DNA of 64,000 nt from Pachyseris speciosa (taxonomy: Eukaryota > Cnidaria > Anthozoa > Scleractinia > Pachyseridae). Where the stretch lies: contig JAEMWC010001435.1 of assembly GCA_016490735.1 (NCBI GenBank), positions 1 to 64,000 on the forward strand. Direction: 5' to 3'. Positions 20,927-31,796 of the stretch are shown here, one piece after another. The notes under the pieces are model-generated. The model searched no databases, was not told where the DNA came from, and worked only from the letters and a program-made list of their open reading frames with translations. The first letter of the stretch is position 1, and every line of letters begins with the position of its first letter. Position numbers and translations under genes: made by a program.

Positions 20927-21099
20927 GATTCAATGAAATTCAACTAAAAAAAGCCAGGAAAGACACCATTTTACAACCATAAACTTTGTTTCCCATATAT
21001 TTGCGCAAAATATTCTTATTGTTGCTACTGAATCTGGTGGCGTCGAAGAAATTTACGAAAGGCGTCGATAGCCAACATCCAGGACTTCCGTATCATGGA

Positions 21100-21370
21100 A
21101 ACAATGTTATGTTACTTTAGTAATTCATCTCCAACTGAAGATTATATTTATTTCGTGTTATAACTTATTTCGTGTGTTCATAAGTTTTTTAAAATTGCTG
21201 TTTCTCCCTGTTTTGGAGATGTTTCGGAATATTCCGGGATGTTCGCCTATCCGTTTCAATATGTAATTTATGATTCCCCATACGAAATTTATTTACGTCA
21301 ATTTTATGTTTGGGATTGTTGATCAGACCTAAAAATTTGGCTTTTCTGATTTCTTTCTAGAATGAGGCAT
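21100..21370 (-). mobile_element. Degraded LINE reverse transcriptase tail, copy A
   Basis: Minus-strand counterpart of 53840-54092, whose reading resembles the post-RT region of a non-LTR element (KFRLGNHKLHIATDRR). About 1 kb of the element present in copy B has been deleted here. Confidence 0.45.
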
Positions 21371-21450
21371 TTGGCTGACAGCTGGTATCACTGTGGTATT
21401 AACGTTCATATTATTAAAGTTGAAGAGGAACTTAACTGAAGAAATCTAGC

Positions 21451-21725
21451 TACAATTCTGGACAAAAGTGTTGACACATGAGCAAAATAATTGCTTTCTA
21501 TCAGTGTCCTTCTGTAATTGAAAAAACCTCTTTTTTTGTCGACAGACAAGTCCGCCTCTCCCCTTTTCAATGTTGAAATACGCTCCGTGGATACTGGCAC
21601 GTGGTTAAAACATTGAAAAGGGGGAAGGTGGTCGAAATGTAAGAATTGGAGATTGGAAAACTCACGCGTTCAACGAACAAGCTTTTTTTAGGGGAGTGTC
21701 TCAACTACTTTTGTCCATGATTGTA
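21451..21725. mobile_element. Tc1/mariner-like MITE with TA target duplication
   Basis: 275 bp starting and ending in TA. Termini are TACAATTCTGGACAAAAGT and, reversed, TACAATCATGGACAAAAGT. Copy B has the empty site GAAATCTAGC-TA-GCTATTA near 55118-55132. No transposase. Confidence 0.8.
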
Positions 21726-22391
21726 GCTATTGTTAGTATAAATCCATTGTTTTAGTTTACATTACGTTTCTCTGATTAACAGAGAGTTACTGGTTGCTCT
21801 ATGGGATCACATGTTTATACAGTTACAATTTTATTCTCAATAAAAAAGCTGAAAATTACTACCAGTGTTCTCGAAATTCCAGGTGCCGGGGGCAGCTTTA
21901 GTGAGAACTGTTACATTTATTAGTTATGAGGGGGGTGAACAAGGTCGCGGATCAACGGATTTGATTAAAAAAAACTACTCGGATTTCGGATTTTGAGGAT
22001 ACATTTGACGGATGAGCGGATTTCCAAGGCTCAGCGGATCACGGATTTCTTCAATATTTTAGCGTGGATTATGGATTTTGTTTGTTTTCAAGTACGGATC
22101 GTGGAACTTAACTTATCCGTCTTCAGCTTTTCAATTTAATCTTCTCTCTAGCCTTAGAATGAGGAGTTCGATCATCAGACATTTGACCTTTAATGTAATC
22201 GAACGAGCAGTCACGCGGGTCACGCCACAACATCATTGATGAGTTTGCTGTAAGTGAAGTAGGTTTTCAAGATGGACCAGTAGCCGAATGCAAGTTTAAA
22301 CAGCCAATGTTTTTTTTTTGTTGAATTTGGCAATGTCGTTTGTAGTGTTTGTGACGCTCAGTAAAATTCAGTAAGAATTGTGAACGTATGA

Positions 22392-22576
22392 CGCCTTCTC
22401 AGTACACGAGAAAGGCCAGAGTGTTCCATTAAGAACATTGGCGCAGGCGGTAGAAGAAGTGGTACAGTGTAAGGACGTCCTTTCTGAGTTTGAGCGTTCA
22501 TTGCGTTGCTTAGAAGGCTTCTCGGAATTGTCATCAAACGGACCCCAAGGAATGCTTTCTGCGGTTGTTGTCTGTT
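22392..22576 (+). other. Conserved coding-like segment shared by both copies
   Basis: Open frame DAFSVHEKG...RTLAQAVEEVVQCKDVLSE to a TGA. Copy B (56125-56277) differs by a 27-base in-frame deletion. The opposite strand is also open in both copies. No family recognised; it may be part of a repeat. Confidence 0.3.
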
Positions 22577-23332
22577 GACTTGCTACAAAGGGCTTAAAAA
22601 GAATGGAGTCTCTTTTGTCTGCTCTGTCTTTTTCTGACGCTAACCTCCTGAGTCAGCTGTATGACACTCCACATCCCATGTGGAATACCCACTCCTCTCC
22701 AAGAAAGAATACTGTCGAGAATTTGGGAACGCAATTCCGAGGGTACAACGAAGCGGTTCTCCTCCTCTACTTTTTTCTACTTTACAAGTGAAAAAAAAAA
22801 ACTCGTGGTATCCAGAGCCAGAGCATGACATCCGGCTTTCTTTACTCCCATCTATTCACCCGCTTCCAAACATTAAGCTCTCAGAGAAGGAAGTTGAGTA
22901 AATACGCTGGAGCTGCAGTCAGGCAGAGAACAAATCGACACATAACCCGGCAGACATGTACGAGAGGCACATCCATATCTCAGAGAGAGTGGTTATGTCC
23001 GGAGTGGATGCAAGGATGGCAAGTGAGGAGGAACGTTTAGAGGACATGCCCGATAGTGACATAGATACTTATGATAGTGACGATGAAGTGGTTAAATACG
23101 ACACCAGCTCTGACGAGGAGGAGACAGAAACTGCTGTTTCAGAACTCGATAGAGGGTCCACTGACTTTGTTGTTACAAGGAACGACTACTAGATGTGGGC
23201 GCCAACTGCTGATAAACAGTAAGCTAATTTAATCGCACAACGTTTACAAAAAATCTGAAAGTCTTAAGTTCCTTAAGTCTCTACAAGTACTACAAGAGAA
23301 AACAAATACCTGTGGATTCGATTTTGATTAAA

Positions 23333-23333
<1 letters not shown>
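22577..23333 (+). other. Unrecognised sequence with two small open frames
   Basis: 22603-22791 (62 codons, MESLLSALSFSDANLLSQLY) and 22956-23192 (78 codons, acidic, EEERLEDMPDSDIDTYDSDD). The acidic one resembles N-terminal regions of some transposases, but no catalytic domain follows. Absent from copy B. Confidence 0.25.

Positions 23334-23409
<76 letters not shown>
23334..23409. repeat. (AT)n microsatellite
   Basis: About 38 AT units directly abutting the left end of the Penelope pair. Matching TA runs lie at 30346-30410 and 31797-31860. Confidence 0.95.
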
Positions 23410-23412
<3 letters not shown>

Positions 23413-23435
23413 GCCAAGAACTGGAAAATACGACT

Positions 23436-23477
23436 TTGCCAATATTTCGTCTTTATTAAAAGACTTCATCAGGGCAA
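23436..23477 (-). ncRNA. Hammerhead ribozyme in Penelope 3' pLTR (minus copy)
   Basis: Same motif as at 26936-26977: stem I TTGCC/GGCAA, core CTGATGA, stem II GTCTTT-TAAT-AAAGAC, core GAA, stem III ATAT, cleavage after ATATT. Confidence 0.75.
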
Positions 23478-23607
23478 CTGATGTGAAAGCGGTTAAAACC
23501 GTTATAAGATATACGCTAGCTGATGTGAGACGCTAATACGAGACTTAAAGCTGCTCGCGCGCTGTAAAGCGCGCGCGTTACATATAAGTGAAGCAATGAG
23601 AGCGATA

Positions 23608-26600
23608 TTAAAATAAATCCCTTCGAGGATTCCTACTACAGAAAAAATCATCACTATTAAGACCCAGTGGATAAATACATCGAAGACGGTATGCCCACTG
23701 GGCCTCCCTATCCCTAAGATATTCCTCACTTGAACACTTGTCTATTAACTGTATTCTAACATCACTCAAACCATGATGGTCTGCCTGATTGAAATGCCTG
23801 TATATAACATCGTCTTTAAGTTTATTCTCCGAGGATAGTCCTCTGTGCGCATTAATCCTAGACTTGTGGTTATTAAATCTAGTCCTAAATTTGTTAATAG
23901 TAGATCCCACATACTGCATTTGACACGTTGCATAAGACAATAGGTACACTACGTGGTCTGAATTACAATCCAGCTTAAAATTAATCACAAAATCTCTCCC
24001 AGTAACTCTACTTTTGAAACAAATGCCCTCATCCAAGAAATCACAAACCCTGCATCGTCTATCCCCACATCTACCACAACCCTTAACAGTAACTGGTGTC
24101 TTAAGTTCGGAATGTACCAGAATGTCCTTAAGGCATTTAGGCCGCCGGAAAGCCACCATGGGCACCTGTTCCAAGGCCAGCTGGCAACGCCTAGAAGATT
24201 GCAAAACAGGATGAAGCCTGTGTAATATTTTAGAAATACAAGGGAGTGCCGGATGAAATGTGACCACAAAAGGAATACGTTTATTACAAGCAGGCTGCTT
24301 ATCCCTAAGGGTTTGTTCCCTGGGAATCCTACGCGCTCGATCTATTTGCCCCTCCACATGCTCCCTGTTATAACCCCTTTTAACCAAGTAACTGCACAAT
24401 TCCTCAGCCCGTTTATCAAACAAAGCATCCGTGGAACATATACGTCTTATTCTAAGGGCCTGACCAAAAGGGATACCTTTCTTACATGAATTAGGGTGAC
24501 AAGAGGAATGAAACAAATATTGGTGTTTGTCCGTAGGCTTACGATATAAATCTGTGGAAATTACCCCCTCGTTTAACAAGACACTAACATCTAAAAAGTT
24601 CACTTGCTCAGACGACCAGCTAAAAGTGAATTTAATGGTATTATGAAACGAGTTCATAAGCCCCATAAACTCTTTGAGTCTCTCCTCTCCCTCCGTCCAA
24701 ATAAAAAAGATGTCATCTATAAATCTACGCCAGAAAAGCGGCGTTACTGATGCTTGTTCAAGTAGGTCCGATTCTAGTTTACCCATAAAGATATTGGCAT
24801 AAGACGGCGCCATTTTTGTCCCTATTGCTGTCCCCAGGACCTGTAGGAAATGTCTTCCATAAAAAGTAAGGTTGTTGTTAGTGAGCACCAACCTAGCCAA
24901 ATCCACTAAAACATCAGGAGGGACAGTAGTGTGGGTGGATCTAGTCAAAGCTTCCCCCAAAGCCTTTAACCCTCCTCATGGGGAATGTGAGGATATAGGC
25001 CGACTACATCGGCTGTAACCAATATAGCCCCCTCCGGCAACCACCCCAAGTCATTAAGCACCTGTAAAAAATGTTTAGTGTCCCTAATGTAGGATGGTAT
25101 TTCAGGAACCAAATGTTTAATATGAAAATCCACAAATTCCGAGACCCTCTCCGTGCACGTCCCACACCCCGAGATAACCGGCCTCCCCGGGCAACCCTTC
25201 TTATGTATTTTAGGTAATAAATAAAACCGACCCGCCCTAGGCTTGCTGTTTATCAAAAGATATTCAAGCGTCTTGTCATCAATGTAACCATCATCAAAAA
25301 CCTTCTGAATTCTATCATTAACCAGTTCAGAAATCCGTTGAGTAAGATCAACAGGAGTCTCCCTATAAACATTACGGTCCTCTAGTTGTCTAAAAGCCTC
25401 AGTAATATATTTATCTTTATCCATTACTACAACCCCAGACCCTTTATCTGCCTCTTTGATAATAATGTCATCATACGATTTAAGATTTCTTAGCGCATCG
25501 CGCTCAGTCTCTGACAAATTGCTGTAAACACCTCTCTCATTAATAATGGATGATAATATCTCTTGCTCTACCGCCTGAGCATATGCTTCAATGGCCAACT
25601 CCCTTCCCCGCTCTGGGCACCACACAGATTTATTCCTAAAAGCGGGAAAACTTGAAAAATCCCCCCCGACATTATCCCCATCATAGAAGTACTCCTTAAG
25701 TCTTATACGTCTAATAAAGTTGTTAATGTCCTTACGCAAACTATATCTATCAAGGTCTCTCGGAGTTGGGCAAAATTTTAAGCCCTTAGATAATAAAGAT
25801 ACCTCACTATCAGTCAACTCCCGAAGTGAGAGATTCACGACCGTATTCAATCCCAACGTAGTTTCTGCAACAGTTTGCATCTCTCCACGAGCATCCAAGT
25901 AAGTAAATTCTTCATTAACTGCACTTAACTGACCTCCGTCATTGTTATTCGCTTCGATATCCGTGTATGTCTCTAATCTTCCCTCCCCAGGATGTAGTTC
26001 ACCATCGATCCGCTCGCGGCTTAATTGATTCACTACCAAATTTAAACCTGCCGTTGTTTCCGCAACAGTCCGCGCTGTCCCTGGACTCTCCATTTGTCTC
26101 GTTTCTAGCGAGGTGTGCGATCTTGGTGCATTTTGCGCCTGAGAAAAAATCGGCGGAACCTCGAGACCAACATTCGGTGTAGCATTACCGCTAGCACGCA
26201 CATCTTCCAATTCACATAACAACCTCAACTTACGTTCGTGTTTGTCCTTCATAATCGCATCAACTCTCGTTATAATACCACGAATTTTTCCCATGTAATC
26301 AGCATATTCTTGCTCTTGCAAACGGGCCACAAGTGCTTGCCGTCGTTCCTGTAAAGATGTCATCACCACAGAGAGTTCAGCCGCTAATAATCTCTGTAAT
26401 CGACCAGAGCAATCTTCAAGTATTCCGTCCCAGTCATCCCTAAAAGTTAGGGAAACATGGCCAATATTTGCTGACTTCTTCAATCGAAAGCCCCTGGATA
26501 CAACATTGCGAGTCTCACACTCCTTCAGGTAGTTTAGATGATTCCTGTACTTTACGTATTTCTTTTCCAAATTCAACAACTTGAAAAACAGGTCTGTCCG

Positions 26601-26615
26601 CTCCTCCTCCATCAA
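23608..26615 (-). pseudogene. Penelope RT/GIY-YIG protein, frameshifted copy
   Basis: Same protein as at 27082-30090 except for a one-base deletion in a C run at about 24971 (three C where the other copy has four), which splits it into 549- and 450-codon pieces. One residue difference seen (SYATCQ versus SCATCQ). Otherwise visually identical, so the break is recent. Confidence 0.9.
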
Positions 26616-26719
26616 TTACGGGATGTAGAAAATATTTATAATAATGTCAAAAACATCCACTGTCGTGGTTGTGTCTCCAGACGAATTAAAATAATAGCCA
26701 AGAACTGGAAAATACGACT

Positions 26720-26761
26720 TTGCCAATATTTCGTCTTTATTAAAAGACTTCATCAGGGCAA
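26720..26761 (-). ncRNA. Hammerhead ribozyme in Penelope 5' pLTR (minus copy)
   Basis: Inverted twin of 26936-26977 with identical core and stems. Predicted cleavage between 26725 and 26724 on the minus strand. Confidence 0.75.
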
Positions 26762-26935
26762 CTGATGTGAAAGCGGTTAAAACCGTTATAAGATATACGC
26801 TAGCTGATGTGAGACGCTAATACGAGACTTAAAGCTGCTCGCGCTTTACAGCGCGCGAGCAGCTTTAAGTCTCGTATTAGCGTCTCACATCAGCTAGCGT
26901 ATATCTTATAACGGTTTTAACCGCTTTCACATCAG

Positions 26936-26977
26936 TTGCCCTGATGAAGTCTTTTAATAAAGACGAAATATTGGCAA
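26936..26977 (+). ncRNA. Hammerhead ribozyme in Penelope 5' pLTR (plus copy)
   Basis: Stem I TTGCC (26936-26940) pairs GGCAA (26973-26977). Core CTGATGA 26941-26947; stem II GTCTTT/AAAGAC with loop TAAT; GAA 26965-26967; stem III is the self-complementary ATAT 26968-26971; cleavage predicted after T26972. Such a short palindromic stem III suggests activity as a dimer. Confidence 0.8.
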
Positions 26978-27081
26978 AGTCGTATTTTCCAGTTCTTGGC
27001 TATTATTTTAATTCGTCTGGAGACACAACCACGACAGTGGATGTTTTTGACATTATTATAAATATTTTCTACATCCCGTAA

Positions 27082-30000
27082 TTGATGGAGGAGGAGCGGA
27101 CAGACCTGTTTTTCAAGTTGTTGAATTTGGAAAAGAAATACGTAAAGTACAGGAATCATCTAAACTACCTGAAGGAGTGTGAGACTCGCAATGTTGTATC
27201 CAGGGGCTTTCGATTGAAGAAGTCAGCAAATATTGGCCATGTTTCCCTAACTTTTAGGGATGACTGGGACGGAATACTTGAAGATTGCTCTGGTCGATTA
27301 CAGAGATTATTAGCGGCTGAACTCTCTGTGGTGATGACATCTTTACAGGAACGACGGCAAGCACTTGTGGCCCGTTTGCAAGAGCAAGAATATGCTGATT
27401 ACATGGGAAAAATTCGTGGTATTATAACGAGAGTTGATGCGATTATGAAGGACAAACACGAACGTAAGTTGAGGTTGTTATGTGAATTGGAAGATGTGCG
27501 TGCTAGCGGTAATGCTACACCGAATGTTGGTCTCGAGGTTCCGCCGATTTTTTCTCAGGCGCAAAATGCACCAAGATCGCACACCTCGCTAGAAACGAGA
27601 CAAATGGAGAGTCCAGGGACAGCGCGGACTGTTGCGGAAACAACGGCAGGTTTAAATTTGGTAGTGAATCAATTAAGCCGCGAGCGGATCGATGGTGAAC
27701 TACATCCTGGGGAGGGAAGATTAGAGACATACACGGATATCGAAGCGAATAACAATGACGGAGGTCAGTTAAGTGCAGTTAATGAAGAATTTACTTACTT
27801 GGATGCTCGTGGAGAGATGCAAACTGTTGCAGAAACTACGTTGGGATTGAATACGGTCGTGAATCTCTCACTTCGGGAGTTGACTGATAGTGAGGTATCT
27901 TTATTATCTAAGGGCTTAAAATTTTGCCCAACTCCGAGAGACCTTGATAGATATAGTTTGCGTAAGGACATTAACAACTTTATTAGACGTATAAGACTTA
28001 AGGAGTACTTCTATGATGGGGATAATGTCGGGGGGGATTTTTCAAGTTTTCCCGCTTTTAGGAATAAATCTGTGTGGTGCCCAGAGCGGGGAAGGGAGTT
28101 GGCCATTGAAGCATATGCTCAGGCGGTAGAGCAAGAGATATTATCATCCATTATTAATGAGAGAGGTGTTTACAGCAATTTGTCAGAGACTGAGCGCGAT
28201 GCGCTAAGAAATCTTAAATCGTATGATGACATTATTATCAAAGAGGCAGATAAAGGGTCTGGGGTTGTAGTAATGGATAAAGATAAATATATTACTGAGG
28301 CTTTTAGACAACTAGAGGACCGTAATGTTTATAGGGAGACTCCTGTTGATCTTACTCAACGGATTTCTGAACTGGTTAATGATAGAATTCAGAAGGTTTT
28401 TGATGATGGTTACATTGATGACAAGACGCTTGAATATCTTTTGATAAACAGCAAGCCTAGGGCGGGTCGGTTTTATTTATTACCTAAAATACATAAGAAG
28501 GGTTGCCCGGGGAGGCCGGTTATCTCGGGGTGTGGGACGTGCACGGAGAGGGTCTCGGAATTTGTGGATTTTCATATTAAACATTTGGTTCCTGAAATAC
28601 CATCCTACATTAGGGACACTAAACATTTTTTACAGGTGCTTAATGACTTGGGGTGGTTGCCGGAGGGGGCTATATTGGTTACAGCCGATGTAGTCGGCCT
28701 ATATCCTCACATTCCCCATGAGGAGGGGTTAAAGGCTTTGGGGGAAGCTTTGACTAGATCCACCCACACTACTGTCCCTCCTGATGTTTTAGTGGATTTG
28801 GCTAGGTTGGTGCTCACTAACAACAACCTTACTTTTTATGGAAGACATTTCCTACAGGTCCTGGGGACAGCAATAGGGACAAAAATGGCGCCGTCTTATG
28901 CCAATATCTTTATGGGTAAACTAGAATCGGACCTACTTGAACAAGCATCAGTAACGCCGCTTTTCTGGCGTAGATTTATAGATGACATCTTTTTTATTTG
29001 GACGGAGGGAGAGGAGAGACTCAAAGAGTTTATGGGGCTTATGAACTCGTTTCATAATACCATTAAATTCACTTTTAGCTGGTCGTCTGAGCAAGTGAAC
29101 TTTTTAGATGTTAGTGTCTTGTTAAACGAGGGGGTAATTTCCACAGATTTATATCGTAAGCCTACGGACAAACACCAATATTTGTTTCATTCCTCTTGTC
29201 ACCCTAATTCATGTAAGAAAGGTATCCCTTTTGGTCAGGCCCTTAGAATAAGACGTATATGTTCCACGGATGCTTTGTTTGATAAACGGGCTGAGGAATT
29301 GTGCAGTTACTTGGTTAAAAGGGGTTATAACAGGGAGCATGTGGAGGGGCAAATAGATCGAGCGCGTAGGATTCCCAGGGAACAAACCCTTAGGGATAAG
29401 CAGCCTGCTTGTAATAAACGTATTCCTTTTGTGGTCACATTTCATCCGGCACTCCCTTGTATTTCTAAAATATTACACAGGCTTCATCCTGTTTTGCAAT
29501 CTTCTAGGCGTTGCCAGCTGGCCTTGGAACAGGTGCCCATGGTGGCTTTCCGGCGGCCTAAATGCCTTAAGGACATTCTGGTACATTCCGAACTTAAGAC
29601 ACCAGTTACTGTTAAGGGTTGTGGTAGATGTGGGGATAGACGATGCAGGGTTTGTGATTTCTTGGATGAGGGCATTTGTTTCAAAAGTAGAGTTACTGGG
29701 AGAGATTTTGTGATTAATTTTAAGCTGGATTGTAATTCAGACCACGTAGTGTACCTATTGTCTTGTGCAACGTGTCAAATGCAGTATGTGGGATCTACTA
29801 TTAACAAATTTAGGACTAGATTTAATAACCACAAGTCTAGGATTAATGCGCACAGAGGACTATCCTCGGAGAATAAACTTAAAGACGATGTTATATACAG
29901 GCATTTCAATCAGGCAGACCATCATGGTTTGAGTGATGTTAGAATACAGTTAATAGACAAGTGTTCAAGTGAGGAATATCTTAGGGATAGGGAGGCCCAG

Positions 30001-30090
30001 TGGGCATACCGTCTTCGATGTATTTATCCACTGGGTCTTAATAGTGATGATTTTTTCTGTAGTAGGAATCCTCGAAGGGATTTATTTTAA
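27082..30090 (+). CDS. Penelope reverse transcriptase with GIY-YIG endonuclease, intact
   Basis: 1002 residues, no stop or frameshift. It copies element RNA and nicks target DNA. N-terminal coiled-coil-type region (MMEEERTDLFFKLLNLEKKY), then a linker and the RT. RT motifs: TADVVGLYPHIPHEEG (motif A, about residue 545), VLGTAIGTKMAPSYANIFMG (motif B, about 600), RFIDDIFFIW (motif C, about 635), then FLDVSVLLNEG. Cys-rich CGRCGDRRCRVCDF precedes the C-terminal GIY-YIG domain: VVYLLSCATCQMQYVGSTIN, with RTRFNNHKSR. The start may be ATG 27085 (the frame opens at a TTG, 27082). Start context lies 20-25 bp after the 5' pLTR. Integrity suggests recent or ongoing activity. Confidence 0.95.
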   Translation: MMEEERTDLFFKLLNLEKKYVKYRNHLNYLKECETRNVVSRGFRLKKSANIGHVSLTFRDDWDGILEDCSGRLQRLLAAELSVVMTSLQERRQALVARLQEQEYADYMGKIRGIITRVDAIMKDKHERKLRLLCELEDVRASGNATPNVGLEVPPIFSQAQNAPRSHTSLETRQMESPGTARTVAETTAGLNLVVNQLSRERIDGELHPGEGRLETYTDIEANNNDGGQLSAVNEEFTYLDARGEMQTVAETTLGLNTVVNLSLRELTDSEVSLLSKGLKFCPTPRDLDRYSLRKDINNFIRRIRLKEYFYDGDNVGGDFSSFPAFRNKSVWCPERGRELAIEAYAQAVEQEILSSIINERGVYSNLSETERDALRNLKSYDDIIIKEADKGSGVVVMDKDKYITEAFRQLEDRNVYRETPVDLTQRISELVNDRIQKVFDDGYIDDKTLEYLLINSKPRAGRFYLLPKIHKKGCPGRPVISGCGTCTERVSEFVDFHIKHLVPEIPSYIRDTKHFLQVLNDLGWLPEGAILVTADVVGLYPHIPHEEGLKALGEALTRSTHTTVPPDVLVDLARLVLTNNNLTFYGRHFLQVLGTAIGTKMAPSYANIFMGKLESDLLEQASVTPLFWRRFIDDIFFIWTEGEERLKEFMGLMNSFHNTIKFTFSWSSEQVNFLDVSVLLNEGVISTDLYRKPTDKHQYLFHSSCHPNSCKKGIPFGQALRIRRICSTDALFDKRAEELCSYLVKRGYNREHVEGQIDRARRIPREQTLRDKQPACNKRIPFVVTFHPALPCISKILHRLHPVLQSSRRCQLALEQVPMVAFRRPKCLKDILVHSELKTPVTVKGCGRCGDRRCRVCDFLDEGICFKSRVTGRDFVINFKLDCNSDHVVYLLSCATCQMQYVGSTINKFRTRFNNHKSRINAHRGLSSENKLKDDVIYRHFNQADHHGLSDVRIQLIDKCSSEEYLRDREAQWAYRLRCIYPLGLNSDDFFCSRNPRRDLF

Positions 30091-30220
30091 TATCGCTCTC
30101 ATTGCTTCACTTATATGTAACGCGCGCGCTTTACAGCGCGCGAGCAGCTTTAAGTCTCGTATTAGCGTCTCACATCAGCTAGCGTATATCTTATAACGGT
30201 TTTAACCGCTTTCACATCAG

Positions 30221-30262
30221 TTGCCCTGATGAAGTCTTTTAATAAAGACGAAATATTGGCAA
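30221..30262 (+). ncRNA. Hammerhead ribozyme in Penelope 3' pLTR (plus copy)
   Basis: Direct repeat of the motif at 26936-26977; predicted cleavage between 30257 and 30258. Together the two would release a unit-length RNA running from one pLTR to the next. Confidence 0.78.
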
Positions 30263-30341
30263 AGTCGTATTTTCCAGTTCTTGGCTATTATTTTAATTCG
30301 TCTGGAGACACAACCACGACAGTGGATGTTTTTGACATTAT

Positions 30342-30345
<4 letters not shown>

Positions 30346-30410
<65 letters not shown>
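30346..30410. repeat. (TA)n microsatellite
   Basis: TA run, interrupted once, joining the 3' end of the plus Penelope copy to the second Penelope fragment. Confidence 0.95.
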
Positions 30411-30413
<3 letters not shown>

Positions 30414-30570
30414 GGTTGAAAGCGCTTACTGGGCCAACGAAAGATGCAGAACCAAAAGGATCACTAATGATTCACAGTCCTTATTCGGCGAATGATAAAA
30501 AACAGTTAAAAAGACCGAAAATGGACAACTTTTGGTTCAAAAAACGATAAAAATTTAAAAATTTTATGAT

Positions 30571-30613
30571 TAAAAAACGTTTCGGTCTCTCGACCTTCGT
30601 CAGTTACAAACAG
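30571..30613 (-). ncRNA. Hammerhead ribozyme, second Penelope family (minus)
   Basis: Inverted twin of 31684-31727: CTGACGA core, stem II GGTC-GAGA-GACC, GAA core, palindromic stem III ACGT. Confidence 0.65.
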
Positions 30614-30865
30614 AATGTTAAAAACCTACAACTTAAATATGATTTTACAACAATGGTTACAAATTACATACGAGTTACGTAACTCAGACAATGAAACGAA
30701 AAACAATAGGTGTACAAAAAGTATGAAACGACTACGGTAAATTAACAGGATGCGGAATAACAACAATAATAGAACTAGTGATAAATGTTATGTAATTGTC
30801 GCAGCGCAACAGGTTCCCCATCAAGGGCCTCTGAATCATCATACCTGTCAGTATCATAACAAAAT

Positions 30866-31196
30866 CCCTAAAGAGTTTCATTGTAAGAAATGCAATCTCC
30901 AGTATGTTGGATCGACCACCACGGAATTTAAAGTTAGATTTAGAAATCACAAATCGTCCATGAGAACCAATAAGAAGACTTGCGAGGTCGCCACACACTT
31001 CAACCGAACTCCGCACGTGCTATCGGACTTTACATTTCAATGTATCGATCAAATCCAAACTAACACGTCCGAAAACACTGAACAGCTATTAATTACGAAA
31101 GAAGCATACTGGAGTGCGCAGTTGTTTTCCCTTTCACCTTATGGACTTAATAAAAGACAAGAATTTCATTCAAAAAACCGCATCCATTATACTTAA
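30866..31196 (+). pseudogene. GIY-YIG domain remnant of a Penelope protein
   Basis: The open frame nominally starts at 30750 but its first part is translated inverted pLTR. Homology begins near 30866: FHCKKCNLQYVGSTTTEFKV, then RFRNHKSSMRTNKKTCE, ending SPYGLNKRQEF as usual for the C-terminus. The RT part is missing (5' truncation). Confidence 0.8.
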
Positions 31197-31683
31197 TTTC
31201 AGCAGAGTTTGGACAATAGGTTGCGATTTTCTTAAGGTGCGTATTGGCAGTGAATATATTTTAACAAGTCAGTGTGTACCGACTCATTAATTGTAATCTT
31301 TAGCACTTGTAGTTGTTTCAGCGCTCAGGGGCCCTCTTTTGGGGATTCTGTTATTTTTGTGCTAGCTAGGTCATTCAAAGGCTCTTTGTTGGGAAATTAT
31401 TACTTATTGTTTAAGGGCCCTCTTTAGGGATTTTGTTATGATACTGACAGGTATGATGATTCAGAGGCCCTTGATGGGGAACCTGTTGCGCTGCGACAAT
31501 TACATAACATTTATCACTAGTTCTATTATTGTTGTTATTCCGCATCCTGTTAATTTACCGTAGTCGTTTCATACTTTTTGTACACCTATTGTTTTTCGTT
31601 TCATTGTCTGAGTTACGTAACTCGTATGTAATTTGTAACCATTGTTGTAAAATCATATTTAAGTTGTAGGTTTTTAACATTCT

Positions 31684-31727
31684 GTTTGTAACTGACGAAG
31701 GTCGAGAGACCGAAACGTTTTTTAATC
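31684..31727 (+). ncRNA. Hammerhead ribozyme, second Penelope family (plus)
   Basis: CTGACGA at about 31692-31698, stem II GGTC/GACC with loop GAGA, GAA, then ACGT as a four-base self-complementary stem III, cleavage predicted after ACGTT. Stem I (GTTTGTAA with TTTTAATC) pairs with mismatches, so it is less certain than the first family. Confidence 0.6.
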
Positions 31728-31790
31728 ATAAAATTTTTAAATTTTTATCGTTTTTTGAACCAAAAGTTGTCCATTTTCGGTCTTTTTAAC

Positions 31791-31796
<6 letters not shown>

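Larger units (their letters stand above)
23411..26844 (-). mobile_element. Penelope-like element, minus copy
   Basis: 3434 bp, near-perfect inverted copy of 26853-30287, the two facing 5' end to 5' end across an 8-base spacer. Terminal repeats (pLTR) at both ends, each with a hammerhead motif. The outer end stops inside the pLTR at the AT run. Confidence 0.9.
26853..30345 (+). mobile_element. Penelope-like element, plus copy (full length)
   Basis: Direct pLTR repeats of about 220 bp at about 26841-27060 and 30126-30345 enclose one protein gene. The 3' pLTR runs into a TA microsatellite. Penelope elements combine an RT with a GIY-YIG endonuclease and often carry hammerhead ribozymes in pLTRs (established knowledge); all three are seen here. 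Confidence 0.92.
30480..31796 (+). mobile_element. Second Penelope family: truncated copy with inverted pLTRs
   Basis: 30480-30865 and 31420-31796 are inverted repeats of about 380 bp (shared words include GGGCCTCTGAATCATC and its complement). Between them lies only the C-terminal GIY-YIG part of the protein. A different family from the 27082 element. Confidence 0.8.

Noticed and set aside
22956..23192. N-terminus of a piggyBac transposase
   Set aside because: Only an acidic low-complexity stretch; no DDE domain follows before the AT run.
30750..30865. N-terminal part of the 148-codon GIY-YIG frame
   Set aside because: It is translated inverted pLTR; the same sequence recurs reversed at 31420-31540 as non-coding.
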